Assembly: GCA_945639745.1 (NCBI GenBank) | Contig: CALZEK010000017.1 | Location: 1-13,292 of the forward strand | DNA: 13,292 nucleotides | Reading direction: 5' to 3' | DNA from: an uncultured Bacillaceae bacterium | Lineage (GTDB): Bacteria > Bacillota > Bacilli > Bacillales > Amphibacillaceae | Part shown: positions 7,357-13,041 of the stretch, piece by piece | Position numbering within the stretch: position 1 is the stretch's first letter | Layout of the letters: the number at the start of each line of letters is the position of its first letter | The notes under the pieces: generated by a model | The model's database searches: none | The model's input: only the letters and a program-made list of their open reading frames with translations | Told to the model about the DNA's origin: nothing | Made by a program: the position numbers and the translations under genes

Positions 7357-8134
7357 AACTTCTAAATCTTTTTAAGAATTCTTGAAGACGTTCGTTTTTA
7401 GATTCTTCTATAACCTCTTTTGCTGTGCCTCGTTCTGCAATAACACCTTTATCTAGAAATAACACTCGATCAGCCACATCAAGTGCAAAATCCATTTCAT
7501 GTGTTACTAAAATCATTGCCATTTCTCCTTCTTCTGCTAGGTCTCGAATAACTTCTAAAACTTCACCTACTAGCTCAGGATCAAGTGCTGAGGTAACTTC
7601 ATCAAATAACATAACTTTAGGTTTCATAACTAAAGCACGAGCCATTGCAACTCTTTGCTTTTGACCACCTGACAATTGATCAGGGTATTTGTCTAATTTA
7701 TCTTTTAAACCTACTTTTTCGAGCATTTCCATCGCTAGCTTTTTGGCTGTTTGTTTATCAATTCCTTGAACTTCAACAGGAGATATAACACAATTTTCTA
7801 GTACTGTCATATGAGGAAATAAATTAAAATGTTGAAATACCATACCTATATCACTGCGAATTTTTCGTAAGTGTTTTTCATTGGCACGAACCATTTTATT
7901 ACCACGTTGCATTTTCCATAAATTATTACCTTCTACATAAATATCTCCTGCAGACGGTTCTTCCAATGTCATTAGCAGTCTAATGATTGTTGTTTTACCT
8001 GACCCACTCGGTCCGATAATAGCTACTTTTTCACCAGGTGCGATGTTTAAATCAATGCCTTTTAACACTTCAACATCGCCAAAATTCTTATGAACCCCTT
8101 TATACGTCACAATCGGCTTAACGATTATACTCAC
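7355..8134 (-). CDS. ehuA: Ectoine/hydroxyectoine ABC transporter ATPase EhuA
   Basis: The ATP-hydrolysing subunit of the ectoine importer, 259 residues. It has Walker A GPSGSGKT (41-48), the Q-loop glutamine at 100, signature LSGGQ (153-157), Walker B MLFDE (174-178), D-loop SALD (181-184) and the H-loop histidine at 211. The extra segment LWKMQRGNKMVRANEKHLRKI between Walker A and the Q-loop (about 71-91) is the feature I associate with EhuA, as opposed to ordinary polar amino acid ATPases such as GlnQ. It is the last gene of the ehu operon. The start is uncertain: the ehuD stop overlaps AAAGGAG, and the GTG at 8134 overlaps the end of that site, leaving no normal spacing. Termination-reinitiation from ehuD or a non-standard start a few codons later are the alternatives. 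Confidence 0.9.
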   Translation of the reverse strand: MSIIVKPIVTYKGVHKNFGDVEVLKGIDLNIAPGEKVAIIGPSGSGKTTIIRLLMTLEEPSAGDIYVEGNNLWKMQRGNKMVRANEKHLRKIRSDIGMVFQHFNLFPHMTVLENCVISPVEVQGIDKQTAKKLAMEMLEKVGLKDKLDKYPDQLSGGQKQRVAMARALVMKPKVMLFDEVTSALDPELVGEVLEVIRDLAEEGEMAMILVTHEMDFALDVADRVLFLDKGVIAERGTAKEVIEESKNERLQEFLKRFRS

Positions 8135-8138
8135 TCCT

Positions 8139-8837
8139 TTAATTCGTTTCTTTTAACATTTTATTTTTATCAAAGTTTCGATTCATTTTATTTTCTAATT
8201 TTTTAATTAATATAGCTGATGGATAACTTAATAATAAAAATAACATTGCTACGATAGTTAGTGGTTCAACATAATCCCATGTTTTTGCACCATAATTATT
8301 CGCTAGTTGTAAAATACCTATAACACCTATCGTTGATGCTAGTGGAACTTCTTTAAACATAATAATTAAATAGTTTCCAAGCATTGGAATAGTTGGTGGT
8401 ATAGCTTGTGGGAGGATAATTTTTGTCCATTTTTTATATGTCGAAAAGTTAAGTGCTGTTGAAGCTTCTGATTGTCCCTGGTCTACACCTTCAATCCCAG
8501 AACGATAAACTTCACTAATATATGTACTAAAATGAACACCTAAACCTATCATACCACTTACAAAAGGACTTAATGTCATTCCAATCACTGGTATTTGTGG
8601 AAAGGCATAATAAATAAAAAATAATTGGACCAATGGAGGGGTTGATCTAATAAATTCCATCACCCACACAACAATCCACTGAAATGGTTTAAATGGAACA
8701 CGTCTTAAAAACGTCCAAACAAACCCAAATACAAGTGCAAAAACAAAGCTTGCTATAGTTAACCCTGCTGTAATCCATAAGCCTTTTATTATATACGGAA
8801 AAGCATCATAAAATACATCCCATTTCCAATTACTCAT
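8139..8837 (-). CDS. ehuD: Ectoine/hydroxyectoine ABC transporter permease EhuD
   Basis: One of two membrane permeases of the ectoine importer, 232 residues with about five helices. It has FIRSTPPLVQLFFIYYAFP (near 63-81) and the cytoplasmic EAA loop EASTALNFSTYKKWTKIILPQAIPP (starting near 124) that docks on the ATPase; GMTLSPFVSGMIGLGVHFSTY is typical of EhuD. Its ATG at 8837 overlaps the ehuC stop as ATGA, so translation of the two permeases is coupled and probably stoichiometric. The end is lysine-rich. A general polar amino acid permease is the alternative, but the neighbouring EhuA and EhuB features favour ectoine. Confidence 0.9.
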   Translation of the reverse strand: MSNWKWDVFYDAFPYIIKGLWITAGLTIASFVFALVFGFVWTFLRRVPFKPFQWIVVWVMEFIRSTPPLVQLFFIYYAFPQIPVIGMTLSPFVSGMIGLGVHFSTYISEVYRSGIEGVDQGQSEASTALNFSTYKKWTKIILPQAIPPTIPMLGNYLIIMFKEVPLASTIGVIGILQLANNYGAKTWDYVEPLTIVAMLFLLLSYPSAILIKKLENKMNRNFDKNKMLKETN

Positions 8838-9502
8838 TGTGAAGCCACTCCTTTCTTAGACATTTTTTCTAATTTACGTGTTAAGAATATGAGTGGTAAG
8901 GCGATAATGAAATAAAATACTAATATGAGTAAATAGATTGTAGGTGCCATTGATATGTTTGAACTTCTCATGATTTCACCATAATATAAAATATCTTTTA
9001 AAGCGATTAAAGATACGAGTGATGTAGCCTTTAACATTTGGATTAGATAGTTCCCAAATTCCGGTAACATCATGCGTAAAGCTTGAGGAAAAATAATGAA
9101 TCTCATTTGTTGAAAGCTACTCATATTAAGTGCAATTGAAGCTTCTTTTTGCCCTTTTGCAACTGAATTTATTGACGTCCTAACAACTTCAGACATGTAT
9201 GCACCATAGTTTAATCCAATTGCAAGAGCACCAACCCAAAAATCATTTCCTAAGTGAATATCAAATAGAATTGGTAAAGCATAATATAACCAAAAAAGTT
9301 GAACGATTAATGATGTGCCTCTAAAAATTTCAATATATAATCCTGACAATTTCCTAATTATAAAAAAACGTGATAATCTGCCAAACCCTGCAACAAAAGC
9401 CATAAAATAACCAAATACTGCTGATGCAAGTAAAATTAAAATAGTTATTTTTAAACCTTGAGCAAGTACTGGAAATATCTCAGAGATCGCTGAAATTGTC
9501 AT
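8834..9502 (-). CDS. ehuC: Ectoine/hydroxyectoine ABC transporter permease EhuC
   Basis: The other permease of the importer, 222 residues from the ATG at 9502, with about five helices. FRGTSLIVQLFWLYYALP (near 60-77) and the EAA loop EASIALNMSSFQQMRFIIFPQAL (starting near 119) are diagnostic of the HisM/EhuC type. A TTG at 9514 would add four residues (MRGV) but has no ribosome site. The ATG at 9502 has GAGAGGAG only 2 bases away, unusually close, so the exact start is open. The ATGA overlap with ehuD shows coupling. The 73-85 base gap after ehuB holds a hairpin that may hold permease levels below those of the binding protein. Confidence 0.9.
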   Translation of the reverse strand: MTISAISEIFPVLAQGLKITILILLASAVFGYFMAFVAGFGRLSRFFIIRKLSGLYIEIFRGTSLIVQLFWLYYALPILFDIHLGNDFWVGALAIGLNYGAYMSEVVRTSINSVAKGQKEASIALNMSSFQQMRFIIFPQALRMMLPEFGNYLIQMLKATSLVSLIALKDILYYGEIMRSSNISMAPTIYLLILVFYFIIALPLIFLTRKLEKMSKKGVASQ

Positions 9503-9530
9503 CACTCCTCTCAATCATTTAGAATGGAAT

Positions 9531-9567
9531 AAGCTCCAGTTAGGTTTTGAGTTAACCTCTGGAGCTT
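9531..9567 (-). promoter_or_regulatory. Intercistronic hairpin between ehuB and ehuC
   Basis: AAGCTCCAG (9531-9539) pairs perfectly with CTGGAGCTT (9559-9567), and AGGTT (9542-9546) with AACCT (9554-9558), with a two-base bulge and a 7-base loop. On the minus strand it is not followed by a T-run (TTATTCCATT), so it looks like an mRNA stabiliser or partial attenuator rather than a full terminator, as is common after genes for binding proteins. Confidence 0.65.
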
Positions 9568-9587
9568 TGTCTTTCGGTCAGAATATT

Positions 9588-10481
9588 TTATTCTTCACCT
9601 TTACAAACCATTTCTGCTGTTACATCATCTTCTGGATAGTTACGTTCTCCATCAAATCCATTATCTTCTAGTATTTCAGCAATTTTTCCACTTTCTTTTA
9701 ATTCAGCTAATTTTTCATTATATGCTTCCAAAAGTTCTGTTTGATCTGGATGGAAAGCAACTGCACCATAACTTGGTACTCCAGGAATATCTGGTTGTTC
9801 AAAGTCTTCAACAAACTCTAAATTATCTGAGTCAGCTGATTCAAGCGCCATGATCAATGTCATTTCTGTTCCTGTAGTTGCATCTGCACGACCCGATTCT
9901 ACAGCTGCAATCGTTGCAGGAATATCTGGTGCACCTTGAATTTGTGATTCATCTACACCTTCTGAAACGACAAAATCATTTTCTGTCGCTCCTGACATAA
10001 TTGAGATTGTTGCATCCTCATTATCTGCAATGTCTTTATAACTTTTAAGATTAAGAGGATTTCCTTTTTGAACGATTAAACCTTCACCATATTTCATGTC
10101 TGGCTCACCGAAGGCTGCATTTTCACAACGATCAGGAGTAATTGCCATACCAGAGGTAATCGCATCGTATTTTCCTGCACCTAATCCAGGTACTAATTGA
10201 TCATAATCTGCTAAATGACCCTCTACCTCTTCAATACCTAATTCAGCAAAAACAGCTTTAGCTGTGTCTACTGACGCTCCTGTTAATTCACCTTCATCGT
10301 TTTCATAACCATAAGGTTTTTCATTAGCAAAACCTATTTTAATTTTTCCTTTTTCTTGTAATTCAACTAATTTTCCTTCACCTGATCCTTCTTTGGCTCC
10401 GTTATCTTCTTCTGAACTACCACATGCCACTAGAAATAAAATTGGTATAAGTACAAGTAATGATATTATAAATCGCTTCAT
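9588..10481 (-). CDS. ehuB: Ectoine/hydroxyectoine-binding lipoprotein EhuB
   Basis: The solute-binding protein of the importer, 297 residues, anchored outside the membrane by lipid. The signal peptide ends in the lipobox LVAC with C20 as the lipidation site, followed by a Ser/Glu/Gly-rich tether. Aligned by eye to the S. meliloti EhuB sequence as I remember it, the ligand residues E21, Y60, R85 and T133 correspond to E53, Y93, R118 and T166 here; F24 is Y56, but F80 is A113. Two cysteines, C119 (in PDRCENAAFGEP) and C293 near the C-terminus, are also at EhuB-like places and could form a disulfide. AAGGGGGAG lies 7 bases before the ATG. It is first in the operon, with a promoter and a possible cre site upstream. 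A polar amino acid binding protein is the main alternative. Confidence 0.88.
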   Translation of the reverse strand: MKRFIISLLVLIPILFLVACGSSEEDNGAKEGSGEGKLVELQEKGKIKIGFANEKPYGYENDEGELTGASVDTAKAVFAELGIEEVEGHLADYDQLVPGLGAGKYDAITSGMAITPDRCENAAFGEPDMKYGEGLIVQKGNPLNLKSYKDIADNEDATISIMSGATENDFVVSEGVDESQIQGAPDIPATIAAVESGRADATTGTEMTLIMALESADSDNLEFVEDFEQPDIPGVPSYGAVAFHPDQTELLEAYNEKLAELKESGKIAEILEDNGFDGERNYPEDDVTAEMVCKGEE

Positions 10482-10517
10482 TTGACTGCTCCCCCTTTTT
10501 ATAAAATAACTATATTA

Positions 10518-10546
10518 ATCATATAACTATAAATTCCATTACTCAA
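10518..10546 (-). promoter_or_regulatory. Candidate sigma-A promoter of ehuBCDA
   Basis: On the minus strand TTGAGT (10546-10541) and TATGAT (10523-10518) are 17 bases apart, giving a start near 10511 and a ~30-base leader that contains the ehuB ribosome site. The imperfect -35 (4 of 6) would suit a regulated, salt-inducible promoter, but that is inference. Confidence 0.55.
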
Positions 10547-10591
10547 ACGCTTATTTCAATCATATTTCATCATATTTGCTTATATAAACCT

Positions 10592-10608
10592 ATATTCGGG
10601 GGGAATAT
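10592..10608. repeat. Inverted repeat with G5 centre upstream of ehuB
   Basis: ATATTC (10592-10597) and GAATAT (10603-10608) flank five G in an otherwise very AT-rich region. This lies about 80-100 bases upstream of the predicted ehuB start of transcription. It could be an operator or chance; no known family is recognised. Confidence 0.35.
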
Positions 10609-10651
10609 TCACTCCAACTATAATTTACATCGAAGAGCTATTGTATCCTTT

Positions 10652-10665
10652 TGATAACGCTTACT
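10652..10665 (-). promoter_or_regulatory. Candidate cre (CcpA) site upstream of ehuB
   Basis: The minus strand reads AGTAAGCGTTATCA, matching 13 of 14 positions of the Gram-positive consensus TGNAARCGNWWWCA. It is about 140-155 bases upstream of the predicted ehuB start. A TACAAT box at 10645-10640 just downstream hints at a second, catabolite-controlled promoter, although its -35 is poor. Confidence 0.45.
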
Positions 10666-10701
10666 TTTATTGTGTTTTATTTATTAAAGAATAATGATGT
10701 C

Positions 10702-10749
10702 ATTAAACAAACAAGCAACTGTTAAAAAACAGTTGCTTGTTTGTTTAAT
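10702..10749 (-). terminator. Terminator of the sulfurtransferase gene
   Basis: A perfect 22-bp inverted repeat (10702-10723 with 10728-10749) with a loop of four A on the plus strand. It overlaps the stop codon of the minus-strand sulfurtransferase gene. The minus-strand 3' arm is itself T-rich (GCTTGTTTGTTTAAT), though no long T-run follows. Confidence 0.8.
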
Positions 10750-11575
10750 TTTTTTCTGTGACAACTCGATTATCTTCATACGATGACCAATCACTCCAGC
10801 CTCCTATATAAAGTGACGCTTCTTTCCCTATATTTGCCAAAGCAAGGATATTTACATTTGCTGTGACACCTGAACCACAATAAATAATCAAATCTTCATT
10901 TTCTAAAGACGAAAAACGTTCTTTTAATTTTTGTTTTGACTTCCAGTTTCCATTACTTTCAATATTATCTTCCCAAAACCAATTTTCTGCCGTTGGAATA
11001 TGACCTGCTTTCTTATCAAGCGGTTCAATTTCACCTCTATATCGTTCTGGAGCTCGTGAGTCAATTATTTTAATTTTATCATCTTCAACTGCTTGTTTTA
11101 CTTGATTAACATCTACAACCATATGAGAACGTATTTCAGGGATAAAACGAGTCTGTTTAACGACTGAAGTTTCCTTTGTAATTGGATAGCCTTGCTTTTT
11201 CCAAGTCGAATAATTAACATTTAAAACAGAAACATTATCATGACCTAAATATTTTAACATCCACCAAAACCTTGCCGCAAAAGCCCCTTTTTGATCATCA
11301 TAAGCCACGACATGCTTAGTCTTATCAATCCCGGCCTCACCAAGTTTATTTATGAAAATATTCATATCAGGTAAAGGATGTCGTCCACCATGTTCTAATT
11401 TGGGCCCTGATAAATCTTTTCCTGAATCAAAGAACATTGCATTTGGAATATGATCTACTTGATACATTTCACTACCAGCTTCAGAGTTATTGAGCTCATA
11501 GCGACAGTCGACAATGATTAAATCTTCATTTTCCATCTTTTTAGCTAATTGATCCATCGTTATTAATTCATTCAT
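10745..11575 (-). CDS. 3-mercaptopyruvate/thiosulfate sulfurtransferase (two rhodanese domains)
   Basis: A 276-residue cytoplasmic protein that should move a sulfane sulfur from 3-mercaptopyruvate or thiosulfate onto an acceptor through a cysteine persulfide. The N-terminal rhodanese domain (about 1-130) is inactive, with YDDQKGAFAARFWW in place of a catalytic loop. The C-terminal domain carries DSRAPERYRGEIEPLDKKAGHIP (starting near 172) and the active loop CGSGVTA with C233. The CGSGVT form is the one usually seen in mercaptopyruvate sulfurtransferases (SseA type), whereas CRKGVT marks classical rhodanese. The frame is open to a start at 11626, but the ATG at 11575 is chosen because AAAGGTGG lies 7 bases before it and the protein then begins as relatives do. 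It stands alone between two terminators. Biological role (thiol metabolism, cyanide or sulfide handling) is not shown. Confidence 0.9.
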   Translation of the reverse strand: MNELITMDQLAKKMENEDLIIVDCRYELNNSEAGSEMYQVDHIPNAMFFDSGKDLSGPKLEHGGRHPLPDMNIFINKLGEAGIDKTKHVVAYDDQKGAFAARFWWMLKYLGHDNVSVLNVNYSTWKKQGYPITKETSVVKQTRFIPEIRSHMVVDVNQVKQAVEDDKIKIIDSRAPERYRGEIEPLDKKAGHIPTAENWFWEDNIESNGNWKSKQKLKERFSSLENEDLIIYCGSGVTANVNILALANIGKEASLYIGGWSDWSSYEDNRVVTEKN

Positions 11576-11627
11576 TTTTATACCACCTTTTATTTGAATG
11601 TGATAACTACCATTTTTGATTACCATT

Positions 11628-11653
11628 AGTTTAACACACTATTTTTTGATTAT
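11628..11653 (-). promoter_or_regulatory. Weak candidate promoter of the sulfurtransferase gene
   Basis: On the minus strand TAAACT (11633-11628) is preceded by TGT, an extended -10 arrangement, and lies about 55 bases upstream of the ATG. No good -35 is seen upstream (TAGTCA is 19 bases away). Something must start here because the tRNA terminator lies directly upstream. Confidence 0.3.
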
Positions 11654-11663
11654 GACTAAAAAT

Positions 11664-11699
11664 AAAAAAACCTCTAACCTATATAGGTTAGAGGTTTTT
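11664..11699 (-). terminator. Terminator of the tRNA gene
   Basis: A perfect palindrome (11666-11699) with core CCTCTAACCTATATAGG, followed on the minus strand by seven T, one A and five more T. It begins only 5 bases after the 3' end of the tRNA. Confidence 0.92.
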
Positions 11700-11704
11700 C
11701 ATGA

Positions 11705-11777
11705 TGGTCTCGGAGGGGCTCGAACCCCCGACTTCCACCTTGTCGAGGTGGCGCTCTCCCAGCTGAGCTACGAAACC
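11705..11777 (-). tRNA. tRNA-Val (anticodon GAC), with C33
   Basis: A 73-base cloverleaf on the minus strand. The acceptor stem GGTTTCG/CGAGACC pairs fully (one G-U), the D stem is GCTC/GAGC with G18-G19, the anticodon stem is CCACC/GGTGG, the variable loop is AAGTC, and the T stem GGGGG/CCCTC closes the loop TTCGAGC. The anticodon loop reads TCGACAA, so bases 34-36 are GAC (11744-11742), which reads valine codons GUC and GUU; A73, A35 and C36 fit valine identity. The oddity is base 33 (position 11745), which is C instead of the almost invariant U. The 3' end is not encoded as CCA: the bases after A73 are TCA. The short variable loop excludes a serine tRNA with a shifted CGA anticodon. The gene is single, with its own promoter and terminator. 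Confidence 0.9.
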
Positions 11778-11841
11778 GATATAATGAATCACTACATATT
11801 AGTATACCTAAATATATCTATATTGTCAATTATATCGGTTT
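11773..11841. repeat. 13-bp perfect inverted repeat bracketing the tRNA promoter
   Basis: AAACCGATATAAT (11773-11785) and its exact reverse complement ATTATATCGGTTT (11829-11841) are 43 bases apart. One arm covers the first five bases of the tRNA; the other touches its -35 box, so the promoter lies entirely between them. Confidence 0.7.
11801..11829 (-). promoter_or_regulatory. Strong sigma-A promoter of the tRNA gene
   Basis: On the minus strand a perfect TTGACA (11829-11824) and TATACT (11806-11801) are 17 bases apart. Transcription would start near 11794, about 17 bases before the tRNA. It is the closest match to consensus in the window. Confidence 0.85.
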
Positions 11842-11862
11842 TAAACACTTTCATTATATATT

Positions 11863-13020
11863 TTATTTATTACAATACTGGATTACCATTTCTTTAGCTA
11901 AATTACTATAGACAATATCTTCCATTGGTGGATTATGTAATCCTGCTCTAATGTCACGATAACACTTTTGTAAAGGATGTGTTTCTGCCAAACTTCTAGC
12001 CCCTACTATACGCATTGCTTGATCAACAATATCGATTCCATTATTTATTATGATAACTTTAGCTGCTTCTAATTTAGGTTTTAATGCGATCCGTTCATCT
12101 TCATTACTTTCGTCCCATTTTCTAGAAATGCTATATAGAAATTCATTACTTTGCATATAAAGCAATTCTATTTTTCCTAATTTTTGTTCAATTGTTGGTA
12201 GTTCTGCTAATGAATGGTCTAGTCCTGCAGGCTTGAAGTTGACTGAGAAGTTGACTGCTTCATCTTTTGCTGCTCGAGAAATTCCAAGATAACAAGCTGG
12301 AACATGTAATAACCAAGCGAGTGGTTTTGATGTTTCTTCTTTTGTCATTTTAACATAATCAATATCTCTTACTTTTACATTTTCAAATACTAAATCGTGT
12401 GATCCTGTACTTCTCATTGCTATCGAATTCCATGTTTCATCTACAGAAACGCCATCTAACTTAGTATTTACTACAAATTGCGCTACTTCATCTGACTCTA
12501 TAATTGTCGCTGTTACAATTGCATAGGATAAAATTGGAGCTAAACTTGTATAGGTTTTTCTACCATTAATTAACCAACCATCTTTTGTTCTTTGAGCTGT
12601 TGTTTCTGGCTTTCCACCCCGAGTTGGACTACCAGTAGCACGTTCGCTTGCTACATTATTAATAAGTGCACCTTTGGATTTGATTGCTTCAATAACTTCT
12701 CGGTAAACTTCTTTATTCCAATTAGGGTTATCATGAATACGTCCAAGAACGCCCATGTGCCAACCAATTCCGAGTGCAGTTGAAGCGTCTACTGTAGCTA
12801 TTTTTTCTTGATACTTTAAAAACTCTGTTAAGTTTATATCAAGACCACCATCTGCTTTTTTTAGGGATAAACTTTGATAATTAATATCGATTAATTTTTG
12901 AAAGTTTTCAAATGGGAAACTTAAATTTTTATCATTTTCTAATACTTTAGTAAATGTATGTACAACTTTATCTAGATATTGATAACGTTCTTGAAAGTTA
13001 TTTTTATTTAATAAACTCAT
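11863..13020 (-). CDS. Acyl-CoA dehydrogenase family flavoprotein (DszC/SfnB-like)
   Basis: A 385-residue protein with the acyl-CoA dehydrogenase fold: an N-terminal helical domain (about 1-115), a middle beta domain with NGRKTYTS (152-159) and WNSIAMRSTGSHD (197-209) for flavin binding, and a C-terminal helical domain (about 235-385). The C-terminal motif RDIRAGLHNPPMEDI (355-369) and the lack of the usual YGG-type catalytic glutamate region resemble the branch containing DszC, SfnB and B. subtilis YdbM. Members of that branch are flavin-dependent monooxygenases or unassigned, rather than beta-oxidation enzymes. The substrate is unknown. The start is clear: AAGGAGG lies 6 bases before the ATG. 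It follows an amino acid ABC ATPase gene after 21 bases and is probably in its operon, so it may act on what that transporter imports. No terminator is evident before the tRNA promoter. Confidence 0.82.
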   Translation of the reverse strand: MSLLNKNNFQERYQYLDKVVHTFTKVLENDKNLSFPFENFQKLIDINYQSLSLKKADGGLDINLTEFLKYQEKIATVDASTALGIGWHMGVLGRIHDNPNWNKEVYREVIEAIKSKGALINNVASERATGSPTRGGKPETTAQRTKDGWLINGRKTYTSLAPILSYAIVTATIIESDEVAQFVVNTKLDGVSVDETWNSIAMRSTGSHDLVFENVKVRDIDYVKMTKEETSKPLAWLLHVPACYLGISRAAKDEAVNFSVNFKPAGLDHSLAELPTIEQKLGKIELLYMQSNEFLYSISRKWDESNEDERIALKPKLEAAKVIIINNGIDIVDQAMRIVGARSLAETHPLQKCYRDIRAGLHNPPMEDIVYSNLAKEMVIQYCNK

Positions 13021-13041
13021 CGTTATCCTCCTTGTAAATTA

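Noticed and set aside
7425..7664. Plus-strand 79-residue frame
   Set aside because: It lies opposite ehuA, is Ser/Thr-rich as expected of a reverse-strand shadow, and has no ribosome site.
10542..10555. Second cre-like core (AAGCGTTT) at the ehuB -35
   Set aside because: Only about 9 of 14 consensus positions match and the second half-site is missing.
11616..11897. Plus-strand 93-residue frame
   Set aside because: It crosses the tRNA gene, its terminator and promoter; the middle (GGARTPDFHLVEVALSQLS) is simply the translated reverse of the tRNA.
12592..12783. Plus-strand 63-residue frame
   Set aside because: It is antisense to the flavoprotein gene, has no ribosome site and no recognisable domain.
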